From Pseudoxanthomonas broegbernensis (GTDB taxonomy: Bacteria; Pseudomonadota; Gammaproteobacteria; Xanthomonadales; Xanthomonadaceae), in the NCBI RefSeq assembly GCF_014202435.1, contig NZ_JACHGU010000004.1, positions 269,501 through 333,500 of the forward strand: a stretch of DNA of 64,000 bases, given 5' to 3'. How positions within the stretch are numbered: position 1 is the stretch's first letter; every line of letters begins with the position of its first letter. The position numbers were made by a program, and so were the translations under genes. The notes beneath the pieces were generated by a model that was not told where the DNA came from, made no database searches, and saw only the letters and a program-made list of their open reading frames with translations. Shown piece by piece: positions 53,241 through 62,329 of this stretch.

Positions 53241-55748
53241 TCACGTCCCGCGCGGCTTCGCGCGATGGGTGGCGGTCGCGCTCCAGGGGTCGTCGGGCCA
53301 TGGGTGCTTCGGGTACCGCCCCTTCATCTCCTTGCGCACTTCCGGGTAGGTCCGGTCCCAGAAGCTGCGCAGGTCGGCCGTGACCTGCAGCGGCTTGCCG
53401 CCCGGCGACAGCAGGTGCAGCAGCAGCGGCACCCGGCCGTCGGCGATGCGCGGGGTGTCGGCCAGGCCGAACAGCTCCTGCAGCTTGACCGCCAGCACCG
53501 GCGGCCGCGGCAGACCCTGGGGGTCCAGCGCGTAGTCGACGCGCCGCTCCATGCCCGAGGGCACGGCGATGCGCGCCGGCGCCAGGCGGTCGAGCCGCTG
53601 GCGCGCGTCCCACTCCAGCAGCGACTTCAGCGCCTGGCCCAGCGCGTCTTCCGCCAGCGCGTCCAGCCGGGTCTTGCCGGCGAAGGCCGGGCGCAGCCAA
53701 TCGTCCAGCGTGGCCAGCAGCGCGGCGTCGGTCACCTCGGGCAGGCCCAGTTCCGGCATCCACGCACGCAGCGACGCCACCCGCGCCTGCCACTGGCGCA
53801 GGCCCTCGCTCCAGGGCAGCGCCTCCAGGCCCAGTTCGCGCACCGCCTCGGTCAGGGCATCGGCGGCCTGGGCCGGATCGACCCGCCCGGCCGGCCGGCT
53901 GTCGAGCACGATGCGGTCGAAGCGTGTCTGGCGGCGCGCCACCAGCGCGCGCTTGTCCGCATCCCACACCGCGCCCTCGTGCTCGGCGAAGCGATCGGCG
54001 AAGTCGGCGCGCAGCCGCGCCTCGTCCAGCGGCGCGGCGCGCAGCAGCAGGGCGTCGCCGCGCGGCGGCTGGCGCAGTTCGCTGGCGACCAGCCAGGGTT
54101 CGCCGCGCAGCGCGCTGTCCTCGAACAGGCGGGCGGCGCGGCCGTTGGCGAGTTGGTAGCGCAGCGGATCGGCAGGGTGGCGGGCCGCGATCCGGTCGGG
54201 GAAGGCGTGGGCGAGCAGGTCGCCCAGCGCGTGCGCCTCCACCTGCGCCGGCGGCCCGGCCTCGCAGCGCAGGCGGCCGCGCCACTGTCTTGCCGCCGCG
54301 TCGATGGCGGCCAGCGCGGGGCGGCTGGCATCGGCCGGCATGCGCCCGCCGCGGAACGCCGCCAGCGCGCGCCAGCGTTCGGCCAGGGCGTCGCTGCGGC
54401 TGCGCAGCGGGTCGCGGGCCTCGACCAGCGCGGCCACGTCCGCGGCCAGCGCCTGCTCGCGCGGGTCGCGCGCGGCCAGCAGCATCGCCGCCAGGCGCGG
54501 ATGGGTGCCCAGCGCGAGCATGCGCCGGCCCCGCGCGGTCACGCCACCGGCGTCGGACAGCGCGCCCAGCCGCTGCAGCAGTTCGCGCGCGGCGGCCAGC
54601 GCACCGGGCGGCGGCGGATCGACGAAGCGCAGGGCGTCGCTGCCCCACGCCGCCAGTTCCAGCGCCAGCCCGGCCAGTTCGACCTGGCCGATCTCCGCGC
54701 GGCGCTGCGCCTCCAGCCGCTGCGATTCGGGCCACAGCCGCCAGGCCCAGCCCTCGGCGACGCGGCCGGCGCGGCCGGCGCGCTGGTCGGCCGAGGCCTG
54801 GGAGATGGCCACCGCGTCCAGCCGCGAGAAGCCGCTGCTGGGATCGAAGCGCGGCTCGCGCGCCAGGCCGCTGTCGATCACCACGCGCACGCCGGGCAGG
54901 GTGACCGAGGATTCGGCCACGTTGGTCGCCAGCACCACCCGGCGGCGGCCGTCGGGCGCGGGCTGGAGCACGCGCGACTGCTGCTCCACCGGCAGATCCC
55001 CATGCAGCGCCAGCACCTCCACGCCCGCCGGCAGCGCCGCCGCATCCAGCGCCGCGCCCAGCCGCGCGATCTCGCGCTGGCCGGGCAGGAACACCAGCAC
55101 GTCGCCGGGGTGGCGGGCCAGCGCCTGTTCCACCGCGCGCCGCGCCTGCGCTTCCAGCGACTCGTCGCGGCGCGCGGGAAAATGCGCCACCTCCACCGGG
55201 TGGGCGCGGCCCTGGCTGGACAGCCGCGGCGCATCCAGGAACCGCGCCAGCCGCTCGCCGTCGAGCGTGGCCGACATCGCCACCAGACGCAGGTCCTCGC
55301 GCAACTGCGCCTGCACGTCCAGGGCCAGGGCCAGGCCCAGGTCGGCCGCCAGGTGGCGCTCGTGGAACTCGTCGAACAGCAGCGCGCCGACGCCCTCCAG
55401 CAGCGGGTCGTCCTGGATCATGCGGGTGAGGATGCCCTCGGTGACCACCTCGATCCGGGTCCGCGCCGATACCTTGTTCTCGAAGCGGATGCGGTAGCCG
55501 ACCGTGGCGCCGGCCTCCTCGCCGCGCTGGCGGGCCATGAACGTGGCGGCGCTGCGCGCGGCGACCCGGCGCGGTTCCAGCATCACGATCTTCCTGCCTT
55601 CCAGCCAGGGCGCATCGAGCAGGGCCAGCGGCACCTGGGTGGTCTTGCCGGCACCGGGCGGCGCTTCCAGCACCAGGCGCGGATGGGCGGCCAGGCTCTC
55701 GCCGATCGCGGGCAGCAACGGGGTTATCGGAAAGGCGGGGGATTCCAT
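53241..55748 (-). CDS. hrpB: ATP-dependent helicase HrpB
   Basis: 835 residues from ATG 55748. DEAH/RHA superfamily 2 helicase: LEAPPGAGKTTQVP (motif I), LLFDEFHERHLAADL (motif II, DEFH), MSATLD (III), ATNVAESSVTLPGV (V) and QRAGRAGR (VI), then the HrpB C-terminal domain ending HPWPDDPW. In E. coli and Xanthomonas its role is poorly known. Divergent from tatD. Confidence 0.92.
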   Translation of the reverse strand: MESPAFPITPLLPAIGESLAAHPRLVLEAPPGAGKTTQVPLALLDAPWLEGRKIVMLEPRRVAARSAATFMARQRGEEAGATVGYRIRFENKVSARTRIEVVTEGILTRMIQDDPLLEGVGALLFDEFHERHLAADLGLALALDVQAQLREDLRLVAMSATLDGERLARFLDAPRLSSQGRAHPVEVAHFPARRDESLEAQARRAVEQALARHPGDVLVFLPGQREIARLGAALDAAALPAGVEVLALHGDLPVEQQSRVLQPAPDGRRRVVLATNVAESSVTLPGVRVVIDSGLAREPRFDPSSGFSRLDAVAISQASADQRAGRAGRVAEGWAWRLWPESQRLEAQRRAEIGQVELAGLALELAAWGSDALRFVDPPPPGALAAARELLQRLGALSDAGGVTARGRRMLALGTHPRLAAMLLAARDPREQALAADVAALVEARDPLRSRSDALAERWRALAAFRGGRMPADASRPALAAIDAAARQWRGRLRCEAGPPAQVEAHALGDLLAHAFPDRIAARHPADPLRYQLANGRAARLFEDSALRGEPWLVASELRQPPRGDALLLRAAPLDEARLRADFADRFAEHEGAVWDADKRALVARRQTRFDRIVLDSRPAGRVDPAQAADALTEAVRELGLEALPWSEGLRQWQARVASLRAWMPELGLPEVTDAALLATLDDWLRPAFAGKTRLDALAEDALGQALKSLLEWDARQRLDRLAPARIAVPSGMERRVDYALDPQGLPRPPVLAVKLQELFGLADTPRIADGRVPLLLHLLSPGGKPLQVTADLRSFWDRTYPEVRKEMKGRYPKHPWPDDPWSATATHRAKPRGT

Positions 55749-55774
55749 CCGTGAAGGATAAGGCGCCGCCCCTC

Positions 55775-55887
55775 GCAGGCGCCGGCCGTGCCGGCGACCG
55801 CGATGCCCGCGGACCGGCGCGCCGGTCCGCGGGTCGGAGAGCTGTCCTGGTTCCATCGTGGCGGTCGCCGGCACGACCGGCTCCTAC
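55775..55887. repeat. REP doublet around a 28-bp perfect palindrome
   Basis: Right unit, read on the minus strand, starts GTAGGAGCCGG and contains GTGCCGGCGACCGC; left unit on the plus strand has GCAGGCGCCGG followed by the same GTGCCGGCGACCGC (55888 side and 55775-55805). The outer arms pair over about 22 bases with one mismatch. Between them lies a 28-bp perfect palindrome (55806-55833; half-site CCCGCGGACCGGCG). This is the GTAG-plus-hairpin pattern of REP sequences moved by RAYT transposases. Confidence 0.7.
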
Positions 55888-55890
55888 AAT
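55885..55890 (+). promoter_or_regulatory. -10 TACAAT of tatD at the REP edge
   Basis: TACAAT, 29 bases before the tatD ATG. Its first three bases are the end (CTAC) of the right REP unit, so the box is half REP, half host sequence. -35 would fall inside the REP (GCACGA region), with no consensus. Confidence 0.4.
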
Positions 55891-55919
55891 AGGCATTCCC
55901 GAACCCTCTGCGGCAGCGC

Positions 55920-56714
55920 ATGCACCTGATCGACATCGGCGCCAACCTCACCCACGACAGCTTCGACCACGACCGCGACGCGGTGCTGGCGCGCGCGCGC
56001 CAGGCCGGCGTGGCGCAGATGGTGGTGACCGGCGCCAGCCGCGAGCACTCGCCGCTGGCGCTGCGGTTGGCGCAGGCGCACCCGGGCATGCTCTATGCCA
56101 CCGCCGGCGTGCACCCGCACCACGCCACCGAGTACACCGACGAGTGCGACGCGCAGATGCGCGCCCTGCAGGCGCACCCGGAGGTGGTGGCGGTGGGCGA
56201 ATGCGGGCTGGACTACTTCCGCGACTTCTCCCCGCGCCCGGCGCAGCGCAAGGCCTTCGAGCGCCAGTTGCAGATCGGCGCCGATACCGGCAAGCCGCTG
56301 TTCCTGCACCAGCGCGACGCGCACGAGGACTTCGTCGCGGTGATGAAGAACTTCGACGGCCAGCTCGGCCCGGCGGTCGTGCACTGCTTCACCGGCACCC
56401 GCGAGGAGCTGTTCGACTGCCTGGACCGGGACTGGTACATCGGCATCACCGGCTGGCTGTGCGACGAGCGCCGCGGCGCGCACCTGCGCGAGCTGGTCAG
56501 GCACATCCCCGCCGACCGGCTGATGGTGGAGACCGACGCGCCCTACCTGCTGCCGCGCACGCTCAGGCCGATGCCCAAGGACCGCCGCAACGAGCCGGCC
56601 TTCCTGCCGCACATCGTCGAGGAGGTGGCCCGCGACCGCGGCGAGGACGCGGCGCTGACCGCGGCCAACGCCACGGCGGCCACGCGCGGCTTCTTCCGCC
56701 TGCCGCAGGCGTGA
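55920..56714 (+). CDS. tatD: TatD metal-dependent deoxyribonuclease
   Basis: 264 residues. Close to E. coli TatD itself: DIGANLTHDSF, TAGVHPHHA, VAVGECGLDYFRDFS, FLHQRDAHEDF, VVHCFTGTREEL, YIGITGWLCDERRG and ETDAPYLLPR. Metal ligands are the His/Asp/Glu in these blocks. 3'-5' exonuclease linked to DNA repair; not in a tat operon here. Confidence 0.93.
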   Translation: MHLIDIGANLTHDSFDHDRDAVLARARQAGVAQMVVTGASREHSPLALRLAQAHPGMLYATAGVHPHHATEYTDECDAQMRALQAHPEVVAVGECGLDYFRDFSPRPAQRKAFERQLQIGADTGKPLFLHQRDAHEDFVAVMKNFDGQLGPAVVHCFTGTREELFDCLDRDWYIGITGWLCDERRGAHLRELVRHIPADRLMVETDAPYLLPRTLRPMPKDRRNEPAFLPHIVEEVARDRGEDAALTAANATAATRGFFRLPQA

Positions 56715-56736
56715 ACCCTTCGTCCGTGCCGATGCT

Positions 56737-57525
56737 TCATCGCGGCGCGGCCGCATAGACGAACGCGCAGCGGCGGGGGTCCAGGGCCGGAGGTGCGGCG
56801 TCGGCATGGACGGCCCAGCCCTTGACCCGGACGATGCCGTCGCCGCCACCGCCGGCAATAGCGGCGATGGCCGCGCGTGCCCTGTCGTCCAGCAGATACG
56901 TGCCGAAGCTGCCGACGACGCCCGGCGAACGCACCGGGCCATCGCCGAACCGCGCACGGATCGCGTCGGCATCGCCCTGCATGGCCGCCAGCTCGCCATG
57001 GGTACGCGGGTCGAACCGCGCATCCACCAGCAGGTAGCCACCCTCGTCCTCCACCGGGGTTCCTTCCATGAGCACTTCCTCCAGGTCTTCCCCGGGGTCG
57101 CGGCCGGCCGCCGCCGGGACGACCGCCAGCAAGCGCGCGCCGGCCACGTCCGGGTAGCCCTCCAGGCGGCGATCGACGGCCGCGCCCGGCAACAGGCCCT
57201 CCAGCGCATCCAGCCGCAGCAGGTAGGCCCGTTCCAGGCAGGCGGCGGAACCGCAGGCGTTGCGTTGAGTCGCAAGCCAGGTGCGCTGTTCGGCGGCCAG
57301 GCAACTGCGCTGGCCCAGCGGCAACGACTGCCCGGCGGCGGCGTAGTAGCGGCCGAGGACGGCGTCGAGCACCGACAGGCGCGGCGTGGCGCAGACCATG
57401 CGTTCCACCTGCGTCCTCGCCCGGGCGCAATCGAACGAGGGCCCGGCATCCGGCCCGGCCTGCCCCTGCCCGGACAGCAGCAGCAATCCGGCCAGCGCCA
57501 TGCCCAGGGGGGTCGTCCGCTTCAT
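56737..57525 (-). CDS. Secreted protein with LprI/DUF1311-like N-terminal domain
   Basis: 262 residues from ATG 57525 (AGGAGAA upstream). Signal peptide 1-22 (GQA). Residues about 30-115 carry the Cys-rich LprI pattern: FDCARARTQVERMVCATP, LDAVLGRYYAAAG, SCLAAEQRTWLATQRNAC and ACLERAYLLRLDAL. Mycobacterial LprI inhibits lysozyme. The C-terminal 145 residues match nothing I know. Follows the lipocalin-like gene by 31 bases. Confidence 0.7.
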   Translation of the reverse strand: MKRTTPLGMALAGLLLLSGQGQAGPDAGPSFDCARARTQVERMVCATPRLSVLDAVLGRYYAAAGQSLPLGQRSCLAAEQRTWLATQRNACGSAACLERAYLLRLDALEGLLPGAAVDRRLEGYPDVAGARLLAVVPAAAGRDPGEDLEEVLMEGTPVEDEGGYLLVDARFDPRTHGELAAMQGDADAIRARFGDGPVRSPGVVGSFGTYLLDDRARAAIAAIAGGGGDGIVRVKGWAVHADAAPPALDPRRCAFVYAAAPR

Positions 57526-57556
57526 TCGCTTCTCCTGGGTGGCCGGCATCATCGGT

Positions 57557-58078
57557 TCACTGCCGGCGATAGCGCTGCACGATCGGGTCGGACACGCCGG
57601 GAATCCGCATCCGCGTCTCCAAGGTGCCGGTGCCGCAGGCGTACTGGTAGGCGGTCGGCCGGGCAGCCTTGCTGGGCAGCCTGTGGCCGCGCGTGCCTGC
57701 CTTGCCGGCGGACACGTCCACCGTGCCGTCGAGGCGGGAAGCGGACGGCACGAGGGTGAGCCTGTCGCCGCTGGCGCTCCAGCCGCCCTGGGCGGAGAAG
57801 CTGCCGCCGCTGCGCGCGGCCACCTGCGCCGCCCGGCCCTCCATCCGCATCCGCGCCTGCGCGCTGTAGCTGCCGTCGGCGTTCAAGCGCAGCGTGGCGA
57901 CCTCCTGCTGGACCAGCACCTTCATGCCCGGCGACTGGCGCTGGACCCATTCGGCCGCCCCGTTGCCCTCCGGGCTCCAGGTGCCCACCAGGCAGGCGTC
58001 GACGGCCATCGCCGGGATCGTCGCGGCCATGCCCGCGGCGAAAAGCAGCGCCGTGGCGGCCGATGGATTGCGCTTCAT
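57557..58078 (-). CDS. Secreted lipocalin-like small protein
   Basis: 173 residues. Signal peptide 1-25 (AMA). Mature part begins DACLVGTWSPEGNGAAEWV and alternates short beta strands (VATLRLNADGSYSAQARMRMEG, GGSFSAQGGWSASGDRLTLVPS), as in lipocalin-like proteins of about this size. Cys28 and Cys in QYACGTG could pair. GGGAGGA precedes ATG 58078. Ligand unknown. Confidence 0.6.
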   Translation of the reverse strand: MKRNPSAATALLFAAGMAATIPAMAVDACLVGTWSPEGNGAAEWVQRQSPGMKVLVQQEVATLRLNADGSYSAQARMRMEGRAAQVAARSGGSFSAQGGWSASGDRLTLVPSASRLDGTVDVSAGKAGTRGHRLPSKAARPTAYQYACGTGTLETRMRIPGVSDPIVQRYRRQ

Positions 58079-58191
58079 TCCTGATCCTCCCGGATGGCGG
58101 ATGCGGGCGTGGATCGCGCCGCTGCTGGAGGTAGACGGAAAAAGGACGGGGCGACTGCCAGGCCGGGGCCGACGCGCGGGGCCCGCAACCG

Positions 58192-61023
58192 CTAACGCGC
58201 GGGGCCGGTCGCCGCCGCGCCCGCCACGGCCACGGCGTCTTCCGTGGTGCGCAGGACCAGGCCGATCTGCTGCCGGGCGTCGGCCGGGGTGGCGGCCTGG
58301 GCCATGGCGGCCAGGGCCTCGTCGCGCAGGGCGGCGCAGGGCAGCCGGCGCGGAGCGCTGCAGGCGATCCGCGCCAGCGGTACCAGCATGGTCGTGCGCA
58401 GCGGATTGCGCGCCGGGAAGCCCGCCTCCAGCCGTGCGCGCGCATCCAGCGCCTGGTTCCAGCCCCGGTCGGGCGGGACTTGCCCGGTGCGGACCAGGAC
58501 GTCCAGTTCGTACAGGTGGATCAGCGCGGCCACCGGGGCGTCCTGTTCGCGATATATGGCGCGCGCGCGCGCGAACAGCGGCAGCGCCTCGGCATCGCGG
58601 CCCAGCGCGACCAGGATCCGGCCCAGGTTGCTGTAGCGCGGCGCCAGCAGCGGCGAGTCCTCGCCGAACGCGGCACGGATGCCTTCCAGGGCGGCCCGGC
58701 CGAGCGGCTCGGCTTCCGCGGCGCGGCCCATCTCGCGCAGCACGTCGGCGCGGTTGCCGTTGCACACGTGCACCCCGGCGTGGTCCGGGCCGGCCTGGGT
58801 GGCATAGGCCGCGGCGCACTCGGCCAGGCGCGCCAGCGCGCCCTCGAAGTCGCCGGCCTTGAACAGGAACACGCCGAAGTTGCCCAGGTAGGCGGCGACC
58901 TCGGGATGGGCGCCGCCGCGCGCGTCCGCCAGCTCCGCCAGTTGCGCCTCGTGCAGGGCGCGTGCGCGCGAGAACTCGCCGAGCGCGGTCAGCGCCTCGG
59001 CCAGGGCGCCCCGGGTGCCGGCCAGCTCCGGGGTGGCGGTGTCGTAGATCTCCCGCTGGGTGGCCAGCACGGGCTCCAGCAGCGCCGCGGCCCGCGCGGC
59101 ATCGCCCAGGCGCAGCACGGCACGGGCGTGGCGGGTACGCGCGTGCAGGGTGCGCGCATGCCCGGCGCCGTGGCGCGCGGTGCGCAACTCGACCAGCTCG
59201 GCGTACAGCGGCTCGGCCTCGCGTACGTGGCCCTGGCGGTCGTACAGCGCCGCGGCGGCGAACAGCACCTGGTTGCAGACCTCGAACGGCTGCTGCCCGC
59301 GGGCCCGGCACCAGGCCAGCGTGCGCTGGCTGCCGGCCCGCGCGCGCTCGATCCGGTCCAGGCTGCCGTCGAGCACCTGCTGCAGCACCAGCGCGCGCAT
59401 GTGCCCGTCGGAATCCGGCGCCCGGCGCTCGTATATCGCCAGCGCCCGCTCGGCCAGCACGGCCGGGTCGTCCGGGCCGCGTTCGGACCACAGCGCGTGG
59501 CCGCGCACGACCAGCGCCTGCGCGTACTCCACGCTGTCGGCGCCATGCAGGCGCTCGCGCAGTTCCGCCGCCTCGGCGGCCAGCCGTTCGGACTGGCGGT
59601 GGTCGCCGGCCGCCTCGGCGATCTCGGCCAGGGCCAGCAGCACGGTGGCCAGCACTCCCGGGCGGCGGGCCAGGTCGTTGCGCGCGTGCCCGGCCGCGGA
59701 GGTGATCAGGCGGCCGCGGTCCATCGCCCGCGCCTCGGCGGTGGAGGGCGCCAGTTCCTGCAGCAGCGATTCCAGGTAGCGCAGTTGCAGGCGCGCTTCC
59801 TCGGCCGCCCGTTCGGCGCGCTGCGCCTGCCACAGCACGCCCAGGCCGCCGGCCAGCAGCGAGGCGGACAGGAGCGCGGCCACCGCCAGCGGCCAGCGGT
59901 TGCGCTGCACGAAGCGGCGCAGGCGGTAGCCGGCGCGCGGCGCCAGCGCCTGCACCGGGCGCCGGGCGCGGTAGCGGCGCAGGTCGGCGACGAAGGACTC
60001 CACGCTCGTATAGCGGCGGGCCGGTTCCTGCGCCAGCGCACGCAGCAGGACCGCGTCCAGGTCGCCGCGCAGGCGCGCGGCGAAGCCGCGTTCGGGCGAA
60101 CCGCGCGGCATCCGCGACGCCCGCGCCGACGCACGCTCCGGCTCCTGCCCGGCGGCGCGGCCTTGTGCGTTCGGCGGGCTGCCGGCCAGCAGCCGGTAGG
60201 TGAGCGCGGCCAGGCCGTAGACGTCGGCGGCGGTGCCGCTGTCCTGTCCGCTGGCCTGCTCGGGCGCGGCGTATTCGGGGGTCAGCGCGCACAACCGGGT
60301 ATGGGTGGGCGCGCCGGCCGACAGTTCGCGGCCGATGCCGAAATCCAGCAGCCGCACCAGGCCGTCCTCGTCGACCAGGACGTTGGACGGCTTGACGTCC
60401 CGGTGCACGACCAGGTTGCGATGCGCATGGGCCAGGGCCTCGCCGACCTGCTCGACCAGGTCCAGGCGCCCGGGCAGGTCCAGGCGCCGCGACTGGCACC
60501 ATTGGTCGATGCGCTGGCCTTCCACCAGCGCCATCGCCAGCCACGGCGTGCCGTCTTCGCCGACCCCGGCCTCGTACAGCGGGACGATGTAGGGATGCCG
60601 CAGGCGGGCCAGCACCGACTGCTCGCGCAGGAAGCGCTCGTGCCCGCCCCGGGCCAGCGCGCCCAGGCTGAGGATCTTCACCGCCGCCTGCTGCCCCAGC
60701 GGCGGCGCCGCCGAGGTCGCCTTCCAGACCACGGCCATGCCGCCTTCGCCAAGCCAGTGCTCCAGCGTCCAGCGGCCGAGACGGCGCCCCCGCAGCGACG
60801 GCGGCGGGGCGTCCTCCATGCCCAGGTCCGGCGGCGGCGAAAGCGGACGGTCAAGCGGCCCCTCGCGCTGGCTGCCGGCCAGCAGCGCGCGCACCCGCGC
60901 GGTGACTTCCGGGTCGTGGCTCAGGGTCCGCAGGTGCGATTCGCGCGCGTCCGCGGGCAGGTCCAGCAGGGTGTCGAGGATGGCATCGGCGGCCTGCCAC
61001 GCCTGGCGCTCGCGCGGGTCCAT
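58192..61023 (-). CDS. Transmembrane Ser/Thr kinase with TPR-like C-terminal half
   Basis: 943 residues. Kinase domain about 84-350: glycine loop LGEGGMAVVW, Lys116 (AAVKIL), catalytic HRDVKPSN (Asp209), DFG 227-229, APE-type AAPEQ 252-256. Membrane helix about 377-398. The remainder (about 440-930) is a helical, TPR-like repeat array facing out (for example LAERALAIYERRAP, RYSNLGRILVALGRDAEALPLFARARAIY). It starts seven bases after the sigma gene stop, so the pair is one operon. Such sigma/kinase pairs are frequent in Xanthomonadaceae; signals and targets are unknown. Confidence 0.88.
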   Translation of the reverse strand: MDPRERQAWQAADAILDTLLDLPADARESHLRTLSHDPEVTARVRALLAGSQREGPLDRPLSPPPDLGMEDAPPPSLRGRRLGRWTLEHWLGEGGMAVVWKATSAAPPLGQQAAVKILSLGALARGGHERFLREQSVLARLRHPYIVPLYEAGVGEDGTPWLAMALVEGQRIDQWCQSRRLDLPGRLDLVEQVGEALAHAHRNLVVHRDVKPSNVLVDEDGLVRLLDFGIGRELSAGAPTHTRLCALTPEYAAPEQASGQDSGTAADVYGLAALTYRLLAGSPPNAQGRAAGQEPERASARASRMPRGSPERGFAARLRGDLDAVLLRALAQEPARRYTSVESFVADLRRYRARRPVQALAPRAGYRLRRFVQRNRWPLAVAALLSASLLAGGLGVLWQAQRAERAAEEARLQLRYLESLLQELAPSTAEARAMDRGRLITSAAGHARNDLARRPGVLATVLLALAEIAEAAGDHRQSERLAAEAAELRERLHGADSVEYAQALVVRGHALWSERGPDDPAVLAERALAIYERRAPDSDGHMRALVLQQVLDGSLDRIERARAGSQRTLAWCRARGQQPFEVCNQVLFAAAALYDRQGHVREAEPLYAELVELRTARHGAGHARTLHARTRHARAVLRLGDAARAAALLEPVLATQREIYDTATPELAGTRGALAEALTALGEFSRARALHEAQLAELADARGGAHPEVAAYLGNFGVFLFKAGDFEGALARLAECAAAYATQAGPDHAGVHVCNGNRADVLREMGRAAEAEPLGRAALEGIRAAFGEDSPLLAPRYSNLGRILVALGRDAEALPLFARARAIYREQDAPVAALIHLYELDVLVRTGQVPPDRGWNQALDARARLEAGFPARNPLRTTMLVPLARIACSAPRRLPCAALRDEALAAMAQAATPADARQQIGLVLRTTEDAVAVAGAAATGPAR

Positions 61024-61030
61024 GCGTGCC

Positions 61031-61570
61031 TCACCGCAGGCGCGCGTGGAGGAAGGCGCGTGCGCGCTGCCACTGCCGGTAGACGGTGCGCTCGGAGGTG
61101 CCCAGCAGCGCCGCGACCTCGGCGAATTCCAGGCCGCCGAAGTAGTGCAGCTCGACGATGTCGCGCTGCTGCGGGGCGATCTCGCCCAGCACCTCCAGGC
61201 CGTCGTGCAGGTCGAGCACGTCCGGTGCGGGCGCCTGCGCCAGCGACTCGGTCAGGGTCACCTCCAGCAGGTCGCCGCCGCGCTTGCCGGCCGCCTTGCG
61301 CCGCGCATGGTCGACCAGGATCCAGCGCATCGCCTTGGCCGCGGTGGTGAAGAAATGGCGGCGGTCGCTGGCGCTGAGCGGTTCGCCAGTGGTCGCGCGC
61401 AGGTACAGCTCGTGCACCAGCACGGTGGGGGTGAGCGTGCGCTCGCCCGCGCGCAGGCGCGCGGCGGCGATCTGGCGCAACTGCGGGTAGAGCCGCTCGA
61501 ACACCTCCGCCAGGTGCGCCGGTTCTCCCGCGCTCACCCGCTCCAGCAGTTGCGTGATCTCGTTGCCCAT
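61031..61570 (-). CDS. ECF-type sigma factor of the SigX/kinase-linked group
   Basis: 179 residues from ATG 61570. Region 2 contains EVFERLYPQLRQIAAARLR and HFFTTAAKAMRWILVDHARRK; region 4 contains EIAPQQRDIVELHYFGGLEFAEVAALLGTSERTVYRQW, split by the usual spacing. This group is normally encoded next to Ser/Thr kinases, as here. Upstream ATG 61582 is possible. No anti-sigma gene is adjacent; the kinase may take that role, by inference. Confidence 0.88.
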   Translation of the reverse strand: MGNEITQLLERVSAGEPAHLAEVFERLYPQLRQIAAARLRAGERTLTPTVLVHELYLRATTGEPLSASDRRHFFTTAAKAMRWILVDHARRKAAGKRGGDLLEVTLTESLAQAPAPDVLDLHDGLEVLGEIAPQQRDIVELHYFGGLEFAEVAALLGTSERTVYRQWQRARAFLHARLR

Positions 61571-61659
61571 CAGCGACCACATCCTGCCCGGACCGGTACA
61601 AGGGCCAGAGGGTAGCCGGAATCCCCCGCCACCGTGGCCGGCGGCGCAGGCCGGGGCGT

Positions 61660-62190
61660 TCATCGCGCGGCGGCCCCGCGCAGGTGGAAGGTCGCCATCG
61701 CCGGCTGGCCGGCCTTGCCCGAGGCGGCCACCAGCACGGTGACTTCGCGGCCGTCCTTGCGGTAGGCGGCCATGCCCGAGCCGCTGGCCGCCAGCGAGTT
61801 GCGCACGGTGCTCCAGCCCAGTCCATGCATGGCGCGCTCGATCTCGCCATGCAGCGCGGCGCCGGGCCGGGCCACGGCGGCCGCCAGCACGTGGCTGCCC
61901 TCGTTCCGGGCGACCTGGTGGATGGCGGCGTCCTCGGGCAGGTACACGTCCTGCGGCCACCAGTCCGGACGCGGCAGGCCGCCCCTGGCCAGGCCCACCT
62001 CCATCGTTTGCCCGCCATCCTCCACGACCAGGCGCTCCTGCCCGGCCTCCAGCTTCACCTGGCCCTCGCTGGCGGCGGCGACCGCGGCCGCGGCGGCTTT
62101 CCCGGCGGCCCTTTCGGCCAGTTCGTCCGGTGCGGGGGCCGAACAGGCGGCCAGGCACAGCAGCACGCAGGAAACGGCGATCCGGTACAT
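61660..62190 (-). CDS. Lipoprotein of unknown function
   Basis: 176 residues. Lipobox CLAAC with Cys16; Ala-rich linker; then WWPQDVYLPEDAAIHQVARNEGSHVL, GEIERAMHGLGWSTVRNSLA and KDGREVTVLVAASG, which alternate helix and strand. GGAG lies ten bases before ATG 62190. It is 89 bases upstream of the sigma gene in the same direction, so it may belong to that signalling unit. Confidence 0.7.
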   Translation of the reverse strand: MYRIAVSCVLLCLAACSAPAPDELAERAAGKAAAAAVAAASEGQVKLEAGQERLVVEDGGQTMEVGLARGGLPRPDWWPQDVYLPEDAAIHQVARNEGSHVLAAAVARPGAALHGEIERAMHGLGWSTVRNSLAASGSGMAAYRKDGREVTVLVAASGKAGQPAMATFHLRGAAAR

Positions 62191-62329
62191 GGCGGCGCTC
62201 TCCGGCCCCGGGAAGCGGGGCGTTCGGTTGCGGCGTCCGCAGATTGCCGGCGGCAACTGCCAGCCGCCCCTGGCAGCCGGCGGGCCCGGTTTGCGGATGC
62301 CGGGGTGTCGATTCCTTCCGGAGCCCGCC

